A DNA stretch of 64,000 nt from Roridomyces roridus (GCA_029378245.1 JARKIF010000008.1:1302001-1366000), one strand, 5' to 3'; numbered from the stretch's first letter, positions 35,696 through 48,274 are shown. Made by a program: numbers and translations. Notes: a model not told the origin generated them from the sequence alone.

Positions 35696-38600
35696 TTAGA
35701 ATACATTGAAGTCATCCGCTGAGCTTCCGCCAGCCTGGGAGAGATAGAAAGTCAATTTCGCGTCACCGAAAATATCCCAACTCACCCAACAACATCCTCC
35801 TGCGAAACCAACGCCCCGTTACCGTCGTTCCCAAGGTCCTCGCATGCCCTCTGAATACTATCAATCATCAAATCAACCGCCTCTCTGCAACTCTCCGCCC
35901 CACTCAATTCCTCCGCCGAGTCGACGTATCCTCCACTGCCCAGACTACTCGCGCGTCGCGTCCGTGTAGGGTCAATGGGCAGCGCTTTAAACGCCGCAAA
36001 AGACGTGGTCCCCGTCGCTGTCCCCGTGGAAATGGAAGAAGGAGACCTCCCCAACGTGCCGAGGCTCATCGTCGCTGCGACCGACGAGCTCTTGATCGTC
36101 GACGAACCCTTGGCATTCGTCGTTCGCAGCGCAGTCAAGGCTGTTGCGTACCGAGTAGCTTGTAATCCGCGTCGTCTGGTTGTTGACCTCCCATGTCACC
36201 ACAAATCCAGCGTTCTGCTCCGGGTCTCTGCTAGCCTCTTCCAGCGGAGAGAGAATATACGCTCCTAAAGAAAGGTTATTACACGTTGATCCGGTGAGAG
36301 AGAAAAAAACGAACGCGCCTTTCGTTATGGTATTAATGTCCCCAAGGGGCACACGGGTATACATCTTGACCTTCTCCAGGGTATAATCGTAACTCTGCAC
36401 GGAAATCAACCGTCACTCTCTCGGGTGAGAGACCGAAACGCACAATATATACAATGCCGTAGCCGTCTTGCACCCAATCAGCACCAGTCAAGTACAGTGA
36501 AGGGAAACGCACCAGTAATAGAACCTTCTCCTCGAATTTATCGCCAAGCCGTGTATTGAGTTCCTCCGGAGCAAAGACCGTCCACCCACTCAACAACCGT
36601 TCGCCCTCTGACAGCACGCGCGACACACTGGTGGCAATTGCCTCCGCCCGAATCTTGGACAGACGAATTAAATCCCTCGGATCCGTCGACTGCAGCTTGA
36701 GCAAAAACTCGGAAAAGACGGACAACGTCCGATAACCCAACATGAAATCAATCACCGCCTGGCAGAACCAGTCACTGAATGTCGCCGTGTACATCCTCGC
36801 GAGTGAATTGACGCCGTCGTTGAGCATGCCGGTGAGATCCCGCTTTCCGGTCCTAATGAAAAGCGGTCAAGATTTGTCGTCATTCAGCGTCATCCATTTC
36901 CCACCTCGTAAAGTCGCCCTGAATTATGGCTGAGAGTGAGAATGCCAAGCGAGGAGGGAAAAAAACCACGAACCTTGAGTGCCGAAGTCCCAGCACTGGA
37001 GATTGTTCCCGATCAGAAAACTATCCAAGGAGCAGCAATACACGCACTATGCCCGACTGATGGCGTCGCCGTTGTTCGCCCAGACTAGACGCCGTTGTTC
37101 AAAGTCTACTGATGGAAAAAGCCAACTCACCATCATTGAATACATTGTCTGTTTCCGTCCGCCCCTCCAACGACGGGTTGAGCAACGCCACCTGACCCGA
37201 GCTGATTATTCAAAACATAGCGTGCGAACGCCGACTGCGGATGAATGAGAACATGAGAGAGAACGGTCTCTATCGAACAACAAACCTCCACGACGTTAGT
37301 GCGGTCCAGACAATCAATGCAGTTTACCCGGAAAACACCCTTCTGCGTCGACATGGTGTAGTTATCCGAGATCCACAGATAACTATAGGTCCATGAGCGA
37401 CAATTACAACCAAAAACAGCAGCAGGCTACCCCTGATGTTCAAAAGTGCGTTCCATCGAGTCGATCAGCTTGGAGATGTTCTCGTATCTGTCCTCTGTGT
37501 GAATAAGATTCTGATCCGAGGGAGAATAAGCATACTTCATCCCCTTGGTCTCGGTATGGAAATCATACTCGTGATATCTGGCGCAGCTTTAGAACGCAAA
37601 GTAAAGAGTGAGAAGAGAAAAGATATACATCATGTTCTTGTCAGCCAATTCGGTCATATAATCACGATAGCCCTGTGTAATCGACGCCTCCTTGCCGTGC
37701 TGCTCGGCAAGGTTGATGCACGGTCTGCAGTGCAAATTCAGTCAAGCATCGTATACTGACCTGACAAGCACATACATGGGGTCCATACTTTGGAATATTA
37801 TGTTCAAAGTGCCGCTTGATCGCACCCAAGTTCTGCTCATGAGTGCGATCGGGCGCGAGCAGAGGCGGAGGCTTGAGCCCGTATCCATTCTGCGTCCAAA
37901 ACAACGGAACTGTATTTTTCAGCATTAAAGACGAGGATAATCAAATCAACTCACTGGAACCCCGAATTTGGACGTAGCTGAACACATTCGTCCGACTCTC
38001 GCGCTAGAAAAATTGAGCTACCGCAAGAATAAATATTAATAACCAAACCTCAACGCGCATAATAGTTTCCGTCTCGACAAAATTTGCGACGTGCGCCTCC
38101 TCGTCAATGCCACGGCGTTGATACCTCAGCCCCGCGCGGTCCCGCGACCGTCGAGATACGATAATATAATCCACCACCGACTCCTCATCATGCGTCGATG
38201 GGTCCGGAGGAATCGTGAACGACGCAACTTGGTAGTATCCCTGCATGATAGGCAGAACATACGGGTGGACCCCAGCATCGACGAACGGCTTGGCCATCCA
38301 CTCATTCCACCAGAATTGTCTGTCGACCCGTCGCCACAGAGGTAGCGTTGGATAGGGCTCGACGAGAGGGTCCGTCTTTCCATCGGGATCCTGTGCTACA
38401 TCAGACGAGGGCAACGCGTTGAGGTCCGCCAACAGCGTATGTTGCCTCTGCGCCTTGGCGACCTGTTCCTGCTTGTGTTGCAGCGAGCGCGTGATATCTG
38501 AGAGTGGGATAAATATTTTTTGTTGAATAAACAAATCGACCTCACCAAAAGTGTACGCAAAGTACATTCCGCCCCTGGTGAACTCTCGGACGACCTCCTT

Positions 38601-39621
38601 GACGATCTTGTCCTCCAATTCAGAATGTTGTTCTTCCGCCGTAGCAGGCGCAGGCGCGAGTGTCTCTACAATCTTGCTAAGCACTGCTGCAGGCTCCTTC
38701 TGCCCTTGATGGATCATCTTGTCGAGCGACGCGGGCTCCTCGCTTGACTCGGGAGGAGGAGGCGACATTGTCGACGTGCGCTTCGAGATTCTACTCCAAA
38801 ACGAAAGCCGCGAGGCAAGGGTCCGTGCCACAGGAGACGACGCAACAGGCTGCTCGTCCGAAGGAGAAGAAAGATCCGAGGTCGAAGAGGCCGCAGAGTG
38901 TGCAGTCTCTTCATTGTCAAAAGAGGTTTCCCGGGGTGTTACCAGCCTGACCTCATCGGTATCGGCAAACTGAACCCGGGGCGAAGAACGGACATCGTCC
39001 AGCGAGTCCAGCGTCTTGCTCTCCACAAGCAACGACGGCCTCGCAATCTTGGTATTCCGAGAGGCAAGCGTATTCACAGCTATAGTCGCACGGTGCTCCA
39101 CGAGAGGAATCGCCGTAACAGCCTTGACCGCATACACCGCATGTGAAGCATTCAAAACTATCCAGACAAAGTTACTTCAACAAACGGAATAAACTGCACA
39201 AAATTCACTTACGATTCCCAACTTCAGCCCTCGTACTCACCACAAGCAAATACGACGCCGAAAACAGCTCAAGCACACCGACAATACCATAGATCACGAT
39301 ACTCTTGGACCAGTCGCGCCCCTCGGCCTCCCCATCACCCGGCAGCTCTTCCACCTTGACCGCCTTGCTCCACAGTATTCGCAGATACGTCGTCGACGGT
39401 GCACGTGCAGGAAAGTGAGGCCGGAGCAAAAGACACTCGGGAGTGACGAGAAGCTGAATATGTTCGTGTGGACATGGATGCGGGACCGACGGAACGACGA
39501 ATTTCGGTGGTAAAGCCGCAGTAGTGTGTGGGATACCCACGGACGGTATAGTAGTAGGACTCGGAGTGGCCGCTGCAGTCGGGCTCGCAGCAGCCTTGGG
39601 CTTGAAGAACAGGCGCTTCAT
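35696..39621 (-). CDS. Sac2/INPP5F-type phosphoinositide phosphatase, apparent frameshifts
   Basis: The enzyme should remove the 4-phosphate from PI4P on endosomal or plasma membranes. From 39621 (MKRLFFKPKAAASP) a SAC N-terminal domain has a long Ser/Pro insert. It continues with TRGGMYFAYTFDITRSLQHK, DRQFWWNEWMAKPFVDAGVH, RSRDRAGLRYQRRGIDEEAH, GSIPLFWTQNGYGLKPPP and the catalytic CX5R(T) loop in NCIDCLDRTNVVE. The C-terminal half carries an hSac2 domain (VKMYTRVPLGDINTITKGAY, NAGFVVTWEVNNQTTRITSY), which sets it apart from Sac1 and Fig4. The frame breaks by one base at the CCC run 37196-37198 (QLG|QVALLNPS), and probably again near 37721. The last exon (ending DDFNVF) rests on splice inference. 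More than ten exons. Confidence 0.85.
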
Positions 39622-39798
39622 CAGGGTAGCCCCTCCTCGCCGTCAAAGTTTAATCTGGGTAATGCGGTAACGTGGGAATTTCATTCCTTATTCGATCTTT
39701 CGAATACAATATACAATTTCAAGACTGCATCGAGTAGGATACAGGTTCAACACCAAAGGAAAGCAAGATAAAAAGCGCAACAAAGAAGAAAAAACGAA

Positions 39799-42756
39799 TT
39801 ATTCCTGACCAGCCGCAGGTGGCATCGCTACAGGGCCCGTGTTCCCCTGGTGGATACGCGAAAAGAAAGTATCCCACTGGCCTGCCAAAGAAATCAGCCA
39901 CGAGTTCATCCTCAAAGAAGAAAATCACCCACCCCAATCAAACATGGTCCCAGGAATGCCCTCCAAAAAGTTGGTATCCGACATGGCGTGCTCGGCCAAC
40001 GTATTCGACGCTTGCGGGTCATCCAGCACATTCATCACCTGCACCGCTCCAGCAGCCGCCGCCGACGCCGCATTCATCGCCGGGTTCATATTCACCCCTC
40101 CACGGCCCGTAAGAGGCGTCAAATTCACCATCGCGGGCACCGTTCCAGCCGAACTCGCAGTAGTAGTCCCATTGGGTGCTTCTTGCGTTGCGTCCGAGCC
40201 CACGATCACGGTACCCGCCGGGAGGTCTGCAAAATTGACCTGCATATCATTGTTGGCGATGAAAACACCTTTGCCGGGACGCGTGGGGTCCGGCTTGTAG
40301 TCGAGTATGGCTGGTTGCTTCGGGGTGACACCGCCAGTCGGGTTCAAAGCAGGCGCCTCCAACGGCAACGCCGGGCCCTGCGTGGCTTCGTACAACAGCG
40401 TAATAATCTCGGTCGTCTGAGAAGGATAGTTGAAATCTCATCAGAACCCCAAATAATAATAACACTGACCTTGCGCCTGGTCGACATATGATCGGCCGAG
40501 ATGGCCCCTTCCCAGCGGCGTACACAATCACGCAGCTTGCGCAATTTAGCGACAGCCTCAGGGTCCTTTCTTCTTACCCAAGTATGGTACTGCGTGTTCC
40601 AAAATCAGGTCGGTCCCTGAAATCTGAGAAACGACGTCACTGACCTGAACAAGAGCGCAACTTGTCGCAGAATACGCGATCAACAGCCACACATCATAAA
40701 CCCGATCATGCGCGTCGAGCCAGTCGATACACTCGCCCGTAAGCGTGACGAGGACACTCCATTGCTCAACGGTAAGTCCAAACTTGAGATGCGCCGGGCA
40801 CGTGTAGCTTATACGCATAAAAACGCGCCAGAAAATCATGCACACAGACGTGTAAAGGAGGTGCAAAATACCTAGCAGAGAGTTAGCATTGTAAATAGCA
40901 ACAACAAGACCCCGCTTACCGGCACTCTGGGATGTTTCGGTTCCATGAAACCTCAAACTTTCGGGCAAATTGGCCTTCCATGCTTCCATGTCCGCAAGGA
41001 GCTTGTTGAGGATCTCGTCGGTAATATGCGTCAAACCAGACGGACTAGGAACAAAGAGCATCAGAACCAGCTGTCGAGGTGGAGCGGCACAAAAAAAGAA
41101 ATGGGGCGGAGATATGAAATCCAGAAGAATTTGGTCCGAAAAGGAAAGAAAAAAGGTACGGACCTATAGATAGTTTTTGTAACCCGACCTCCAATGACGC
41201 TGAGGCGTACGAGTTCGTCCATGTAGACGTCGCGTGGGTTGCCAGACGAGGGGAGGCGTACGTCACAGTCGTGGACATCAATCATATAGGGGAACCCATA
41301 AACAAGGCTTGACCACCGGTCACTAATCAGGCACGCGCCCCAGATGCGACGGCGGAGTTCAATGTCTTGTTTAACAAGTTCTGCGCGATGCAAGCCAAGA
41401 TCTTGAGCCTTGGAGACGAACATGAGTTGCAGCTCTAACAAAAAAAGAGATACATACCATTCGGATGGCGGCACCCAAGCGGGCCCACATGGCCGAAAGG
41501 GCGGTGGGCACAAACTGCGAGTGACAGTCGCCGGTCATGCAGAGAATGAGCAACGCCTGCACGTTAACGAGCGACGGGGTGCTGAGCACATCGTCTGCCT
41601 TGATGACGCCGTTGACGGCATAGCGCAGCGAGTCAAACACGGTCTGCGGGACTTCGCGGCGGGCAGCGGCCACGAGACACATGCTGTACAGCAAGATGGG
41701 CGGCGGGGCGGGGTTTGCGAGGAACTCGGCCTGGGTCATGATGGGCAGGATGGGCGCGACCTCGGAAAAGTAGGCATTGAGGAGCTGTTCTATGACGGCC
41801 GATTCGATCTGGAAGTCGATAGGCTTGGGGACCGATATCTGGCCCTCGGCCTGAGTCGGCTTCTCGACGCGAATGAGCCCATCGCCGGTAGCACTGACTT
41901 CAAAGATGTGGTGGTAGCGCGAGTCATATCCCTCGTAAATGCGAGACGAAATAGACGCCTGAGAATGCAGGAGATGGGCGGCCGACGTGGGCCCAAAGAC
42001 GCTGCTGTCGCGTTTTTCGGCGAGCGGGCTCTTTGGCTCTTGCTTTTCTTGGTTTTCCTCATCGAGCTTCTTCTTTTTGAAGCGCGTTTCTGTGATGGGG
42101 AGGAAAAAGGTGCACTCGAATGCATACTGCTTGCAGTGCTGGCAGCGAGGTGGCTCCGCATCATTGAGTATGTCGCAGCGGATTTTACGGCTGCGACAAG
42201 AATCGCAAGCACGCTGGGTTTTGGTGCGTTTTTTGAGCTCGACAGCAGAGGCCTTGTGCTGGAGATCCGGGGACTGTGCCTCGTCGTCGGAAGGCTTGTC
42301 CTTGGCCGCGTTGGACTTGCGTTTGCGCTTTGTGCCTGCGCTGGCCGACGACTCGTCGACGGACGCGTTGGGGTCATGAGGATGGTGAGGTGGTGGTGGA
42401 CCATACATGACCATCTGGGGAGGGTACTGGGGATAATAGTGCGGGGGGTAGGGGGAGTGGTGGACGGGGTAGGCATACTGGGGCGGTTGAGGAGTGCCAG
42501 CAGGCTGTGGAGGAGGAGGATAGGGCTGAGGAAAGGCAGGGTAGCCTGGCGGCGGGTTAGGGTGATTCATGATATATGGGGCGGGATAGGCGGCAGGCGG
42601 GGGAGGAGGGAGGCTCGGTGACGCTGGACATTGCTCAGAGGGAGGACTCGGCAGGGTCGATGGCTTACATTCCGAGGCTTGTTGTCTACGCTGCCGAGGA
42701 CGCTTGCTAGACGGCTTGTCGTCTGCAGCGGGAGACTTCGGTGCTGGTGATGCCAT
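39799..42756 (-). CDS. Zn2Cys6 transcription factor with fungal-specific regulatory domain
   Basis: The start at 42756 gives MASPAPKSPAADDK. A Pro/Tyr-rich N-terminus of about 120 residues precedes a basic patch and the binuclear cluster RACDSCRSRKIRC..CQHCKQYAFEC, with six cysteines in C-x2-C-x6-C-x12-C-x2-C-x6-C order. The middle homology region follows (IEQLLNAYFSEVAPILPIMT, VNVQALLILCMTGD, AQDLGLHRAELVKQDIELRR, RIWGACLISDRW). The C-terminal part is Ala/Asn/Thr-rich, and the last exon ends IHQGNTGPVAMPPAAGQE. About eight exons join in phase. The DNA target and regulated pathway cannot be told; the layout resembles XlnR/CTF-type activators. Confidence 0.9.
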
Positions 42757-42970
42757 ACTTTTTCTGCGAAGCCTTTACTTATCGGCTTTCGAGTCCGTCT
42801 GAGTGTTGAGACGGAATGTGACGGGAGGTGACGGGGCGAAGTAAAACAGAGGCCGGCTACATCACTGCCGTTTCGGCACTCATCTTCCGCAAGATCCTTC
42901 CATTATCCCGTGGTTCCACATGTTTGTGGAGCTCTTGGGTAGTAAGAATCTATATCCGGCATAATGCATT

Positions 42971-44554
42971 CTATCCCTCTACTAATCCAGGATTTATCTC
43001 CCTTTCGTCCCGTGTCGCCTCCCCACCCGCGTCCAGCCATGAGTACCCTACAGGCCGACAAAGCACCGCCAGCAGATTCCGTCGCCAGCTTCCGTGTGAG
43101 AACGGGTTTGGAGGCGCTGGCCCCGGCACCAGACTCTTGTGCGCCTGGTTCCGAATCTGCTCGATCGTGGTGACGTTCAGCAGCAATAGCTGTGTGAGAA
43201 AATTAGCCATGGTTTTTTCCACAATCGGACAACATACCCGCATGTGGTAACTCAAAAGGGCGGCCACCGGCCAGATTACTAAAATCCCAACACTAAACAC
43301 GACGGCGCTGCCCGCCCCATGCCGGAGTGCATCCTTGAACGCAAGGTGGTTCCAGTGCACCAGCAAATATAGGTGAATCGCCGACGTCACGATGACCAGC
43401 ACCAGCGTCGTCGTCGCAGAGAACAGCAGAACAAAGAATGTGGTATAATTTCGTCGGCCGATGCAGTTGTTCACCCACTGGCAGTGATGGTCACATCCAT
43501 CGACGCAGTTGTCGCACATTTTACAATGGCTCGACCGCGGTGGACGGTACGTCTTGCACGTCGGGCAGTACTTGACGCGGACCCTGTGGCCCATTAGCAG
43601 TGGAATAGAATGAAAGAATTGCACTCACACATCGGCACGGACTTTGAGGTCACGCGGCATAGGCGCGCGCATCCCGCCATCCGACGGTGACGTCGTAGGA
43701 AAAGGCGGGTCCGGGTCAATATCACGCGGCAGAATACCCGGGTCACGCGTCGCCGTCGCCAGCATACTCGAGATGGTGATGAGCGCCAGGTAAACGCCCA
43801 CCGCCGCAACGGCCGGGCTCACATGGTGCCACCAGTAAACCGCCGTTGTCCCAAACCAGGTCCCCGTGAGACCAAATAAAAGAAAGAGTGTTCCCAGAAA
43901 CGCCCACGGCGAATCTCCGCCCGTGAGCAGTCGACCGCCAAAGAAGAAATGGTTGCGCGAGGGGTGTAGTTGGTAGTTCCTCAGTGGCTTTTGCGTCTTT
44001 GGGTCGATAATGGGCTTGGCACACCGAGGCGGCCCTGCTTCCTTGAGCGGGGGCATAAAGGAGGGTGCAGGCGACGCAGAGGGTGTTATGTGCTCCGAAT
44101 ACTCGGCTGCTGTGGACTTGTTATAGCCACTTGCACTCGGCAGGTCAAACATGCCATGCTCCTCGCCCTCGCGAGGGGACCGTGCCTTGTGCAGAGAGTC
44201 GACACTGAGACCACGACGGAGACTAAAGACGCGTTCGAGGCTGTTGCGGACTAGTCGGCTGCTGCTCGAGGCGCTGGGGCGCGACAAAGAGGGGCGCGAG
44301 ACAAGTGGAAGGAGTGGCTCGCGACTGGGTCTGGGCCGCTGTTTTGTATCCTCGTTCTCGGTAGTGTGGTTTTCTACACTCGTCAAGGGCTCTTCTGAGC
44401 CGTTGGAGAGGGGCCCCAGATTATACACATGCTGGTTGGCGGACTCGATGGAGGGAGGATGGTAGACGGGGCGCACAGGGCGAAAAAAGGATGCTGAAGG
44501 TTGAATGCCTCCGGCGTGGGTCCTCGACCCCGGAGACATTGGCGGATTGCTCAT
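42971..44554 (-). CDS. ERF2: DHHC palmitoyltransferase, Erf2 type
   Basis: The enzyme should palmitoylate Ras-like proteins at the ER with Erf4/Shr5. The disordered Ser/Pro-rich N-terminus (MSNPPMSPGSRTH from 44554) is followed by KPLRNYQLHPSRNHFFFGGR and a first pair of transmembrane helices. Next come TRDPGILPR, the zinc-binding cysteine-rich domain (VKYCPTCKTYRPPRSSHCKM) and the catalytic CDHHCQWVNNCIGRRNY. Two further helices follow, then the conserved TTIEQIRNQAHKS and NPFSHGSWRRNLLAVLCRP. Three exons; the ADV|VRVKYCPTC splice keeps phase. Only 36 bp separate its start from the divergent adenylyltransferase start. Confidence 0.93.
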
Positions 44555-44590
44555 TTCGAAGAGGAGAAAGAGGTCAATTTGATCTTTCCC
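44555..44590. promoter_or_regulatory. 36-bp divergent spacer between ERF2 and CAB4
   Basis: Both start codons face outward from this 36-bp stretch. The core promoter or 5' leader of at least one gene must therefore lie inside the other's coding sequence, or downstream starts are used. Confidence 0.5.
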
Positions 44591-45648
44591 ATGAACCAAT
44601 CGGTCATCGTCTACGCGAGCTTGTCCTCCCTGGACGTGCCGCACTTTCTCGCCCCCACCATCCGGCACGCTGCCGAGAACACCGTCGACCGTCTCTGCAC
44701 AATCCTCGTCGCCGACTCTTTAGAAGGACCTTGGAACCATGTGCAGCAACTCCTCGCTTTCGTCTATGTCCAAGCGACCAGCGTCGCTCAAGCTAGAGAT
44801 CTGCCGTTAATGCAAATCGACGTCTTTCTACAACACCCTGATGACCCGGTCCCCGAATCCTCAGTCCCTGCGGATGTCGTTTTCCGCGTCGACGGTGGTA
44901 CTTATCTTGTACCAGCCTACTGCGATATCTTTCACTTCCGACAGATGCTGCACCTCTACCTCCCCCTCTTGCTGGAATCAGTGAACAACGCATCCCACGC
45001 GGTGTCTCTCCTGCTGACCGAAAGAGTGACGGTGACGCGTGCCCGAGTCTGCCGGTCGTAGCACTGGGAGGCACCTTCGACCACCTCCATGCCGGCCACA
45101 AAATCCTACTGAGCATGGCTGCTTGGATAACAACGACCAAGCTCATTGTCGGGGTCACAGGTGCGCGTTAGCCGCCGCCGGGGCTGCATATGCGTTACCC
45201 CACAACCCATAGACGACGCCCTACTCGTTCACAAGGCCAATGCCGACGTCATTGAACCGCTGGCACAGCGCATCGCTGCTGTCCGCTCGTTCTTGACCGC
45301 ATTCCGGCCTGGACTCGTGTACGACATTGTCCCCATCAACGATATATACGGCCCGACTGCTTGGGATCCCAACATCCAGGGCCTCGTTCTCAGCAAGGAG
45401 ACGGCGGCTGGCGGTGCCGCTGGTGCGTTTCCCCTTCTTTTTGTATTTAAACCAGTCTCCGATGCTGGCCTGCAGTGGCTGCGCACCGTGCTGCACACAA
45501 CCTCCCACCGCTGGAGGCCTTTACGATCGACGTCATCTCGGCGACCGAACCTAGTCTGAGCGACGGAGATGCAGACCTTTTGAAGCGGACCAAGATGAGC
45601 AGTACCGCGATTCGTGAGTGGATTGTGGCCAGGCGGAAGAACTCGTAG
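44591..45648 (+). CDS. CAB4: Pantetheine-phosphate adenylyltransferase (CoA biosynthesis)
   Basis: Exons 44591-44980, 45025-45160, 45213-45422 and 45476-45648 encode 302 residues. The enzyme transfers AMP from ATP to 4'-phosphopantetheine. The nucleotidyltransferase signature LGGTFDHLHAGHKILLSMAA carries the T-x-x-H-like HLHAGH motif. It is followed by LIVGVTDDALL, IQGLVLSKET and the C-terminal MSSTAIREWI, the (I/M)SST-x-(I/L)R motif. The N-terminal part is fungal-specific. The first intron (44 nt, with a CTGAC branch site) was chosen because it restores the CPSLPVVALGGTF junction. As in other fungi there is no fused dephospho-CoA kinase. Confidence 0.92.
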
Positions 45649-45714
45649 TTGGTTCTATTTGTGCCATAGGAATATAGTTCACCCGCGCGTCTATCTTTAC
45701 TTGCGATAACACCC

Positions 45715-46917
45715 ATGTCTCCCCTCCGTCTCTCGTTGGCGTGTTGGGATTACGATCGCGTCAAGGCCATCGAGGATGGGCGTGTCAAGCCCGAAGGCAT
45801 CGATCTCACCTTTCTTAATTTCCGAGTGGAAGAGACGTCGGTCTAAGATCCTTTTCGATTCGGCGAAACTCAACCACTATAGCTTTTTCCGCCAATTGCG
45901 ATTCCAAGAATTCGATGTATCGGAAATGAGTCTCTCGTCCTACGTGCTGACGCTGAACGGCCCGGAACTGCCGTTCATCGCGCTGCCCGTCTTTCCCTCG
46001 CGCTTCTTCCGGCACCAATCCATCTACATAAACACCAAGGCGGGCATCCAATCGCCCGCCGATCTCGCAGGCCGCCGTGTCGGTACCCCCGAGTTCCAGA
46101 TGACTGCACCCGTTTGGCAGCGCGGGATCCTCGAGGACGAGTACGGTCTCAAGTATGATGCTCCCAAGTATTTCACTGGCAGCGTCGAATCTTCGACCGT
46201 GGAGCGTAAGGAAAAGGTCCCGCTCAAGCTTGCGGACAGTGTCCAGATCCAGGCTATTCCCAAGGGCAAATGTTTAGCTCAAATGCTCGCAGATGGCGAG
46301 ATCGATTGTCTGCAGAGCGCGTGAGCTAAATTCATCCCCAATGTGCTTTAGTGACGAATGAATAATTCAGGACGGCCCCATCGACTTTCGGAACCCATCC
46401 AGACGTCGGTCGTCTCTTCCCCAATGCGAAAGAAGTCGAACAAGGTCCTTATCTCGGCTCTTCTTTTCTCAATCCAATCTAAATTGCCAACCAGATTATT
46501 TCAAACGCACTGGCATTTTCCCCATAATGGTGCGAATATTCAAATTCCGCGTCGTCTTCTGATTTTGTCTTTCAGCATGTGATCGTAGTAAAGCGCTCAG
46601 TTCTCAAAGAGAATCCATGGGTGGCCCAGGAACTCACCAAAGCATTTGCGCGGTCCCTGGAATATGCGTACGATGCCATCCACGAACGCGGGGCACTAAG
46701 GTACATTCTACCATGGATGCAATTCCACGTCGAAGAAACCCAAGCTGCGTTGTGTTCCGACGGCAACGACCGATGGTGGGAGGATGGCCTTACACCGCAG
46801 AACACGCGCACGCTCGACAAATTCCTCGAGTACTCTTACAACCAAGGCCTGGCGAACAAGCGGTGGCAAGTCAAAGAACTCTTCGCACCGGGTTCTCTAG
46901 AAGCATTCGTTGTTTAA
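45715..46917 (+). CDS. 4,5-dihydroxyphthalate decarboxylase-like protein (NMT1/PBP fold)
   Basis: Spliced exons give MSPLRLSLACWDYDRVKAIE, GRVKPEGIDLTFLNFRVEET and FFRQLRFQEFDVSEMSLSSY. These are followed by GRRVGTPEFQMTAPVWQRGI, AQMLADGEIDCLQSA, TAPSTFGTHPDVGRLFPNAK, YFKRTGIFPIMHVIVVKR and ELFAPGSLEAFVV. The match runs end to end with bacterial Pht5-type 4,5-dihydroxyphthalate decarboxylases, which share the periplasmic-binding fold with NMT1/THI5. Five exons with introns of about 46-50 nt, so the gene is adapted to the host. No signal peptide is seen, implying a cytosolic protein. Its substrate need not be dihydroxyphthalate; a role in aromatic-acid breakdown is an inference. The stop is 7 bp from the convergent release-factor stop. 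Confidence 0.88.
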
Positions 46918-46924
46918 AATATTA

Positions 46925-48274
46925 TTATTCTGCCAACAAATCCTCCATCTGCGACTCTTCGTAGTCTCGCCTAAGGGCTGACAGAATATCTTGAATGGCC
47001 TCGCCCTCCATGACCGAAGTAAGGTTCTTTACAGATAACCCAATCCGGTGGTCAGTGACCCTCTCCTGCGCGTAGTTGTACGTCCGTATTTTGTCGCTCC
47101 GGTCCGCACTCTTGACCAGATTTCGTCGACTGGCTCTCCGCGCCTCCATTTCGCGAGTAAGCTTGGCCTCCATCAGCCGACTTGCAAGTATCGAGAATGC
47201 CCGTCGTTTATTCTGCGAATCATAAGATGCGATTCAAAACCTATGCACAAGACGAACCTGATGCTGCGAGCGCTCGTCTTGCATTGCGACAGTAATACCG
47301 GACGGGATATGCGTCAACCGCACCGCCGATTCCGTCTTGTTGACATGTTGTCCGCCAGCTCCTCTAGATCGCATGACTTCAACCTTAACGTCGTCCATCG
47401 AATACAGCTCTTCTTTTTGTGCTTCAGATTCCTCTATTAGCGGGAGTACCTGAGCAATACGTGAGATGACCACAAGGGACCGATGCAAAAAAAATTACCA
47501 CAACGGCGACAGTGCTCGTATGCACTCGACCACTCTGTTCAGTGGCAGGCACCCTCTGCACCCTATGCACACCACTCTCCCATTGAAGAGCATCATACGC
47601 ACCAGGGCCTTTGAATTCCACGACAGCGTCTTTCACCCCGCCTGTATCCAAATTATTGCTCGAGACGATATTCGCCTTCCATCGAGAAATTTGCGCGGCT
47701 CTCAAGTACATGCGCAGCATATCACCCAGGAAAAGCGACGCCTCGGACCCCCCAACACCCGACTTGAGCTCCATCAACGCCGACATATGCTCCGTCCTCG
47801 ACGGTGGAACCAAAATCGTCGGGAACGTCGTTTTGACAATCTCCGTCAGGGACTGCAGGAGCATTTCATGGTCTTCAGATGCCATAGAACGCAAGTCAGG
47901 GTCGTCCAGCAGCAGCGTCGTCTCTCGAAGCGCCTGTGGACTAGCATGAGCAATGAGTTTGCGCAACACTCGATGGTATAATATAGCAGAAGCGAACCTC
48001 GCGCGTCGAAACCCAGTCGTCCCATGCTTGCTGTATCGGTTCTGTTTCCTTGAGTTGTTTTAGCCGCAAGATGTCCTCCGGAGTCGACATGGACTCTGAA
48101 ATCTGAGATTTTTTTCGGTAAGGAAATAATCATCGCGCAGGGACACGGCCAGACTTGAGATTTGAGTAGTGCGCGTTCATCGACGCGCCGTTTGACCACA
48201 CGCAAAATGCGGGCTCCATCGGATTCTATTTGCTGAATGGCAGACGAGAAGCGACGAAAACCAAGTCGGAGCAT
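46925..48274 (-). CDS. MRF1: Mitochondrial peptide chain release factor 1
   Basis: From 48274 the N-terminus [20 protein letters not shown] is basic and amphipathic, consistent with a mitochondrial targeting sequence. Then come [58 protein letters not shown] and the peptidyl-tRNA hydrolysis motif [20 protein letters not shown] with [39 protein letters not shown] and a short C-terminal helix follow. Release factor 1 ends translation at UAA and UAG in mitochondria. Five exons join in phase. All catalytic residues are present. Confidence 0.95.

Noticed and set aside
41410..42621. 403-codon open frame antisense to the Zn2Cys6 gene
   Set aside because: The sense strand carries the full zinc cluster and regulatory domain; the antisense product is low-complexity mirror sequence.
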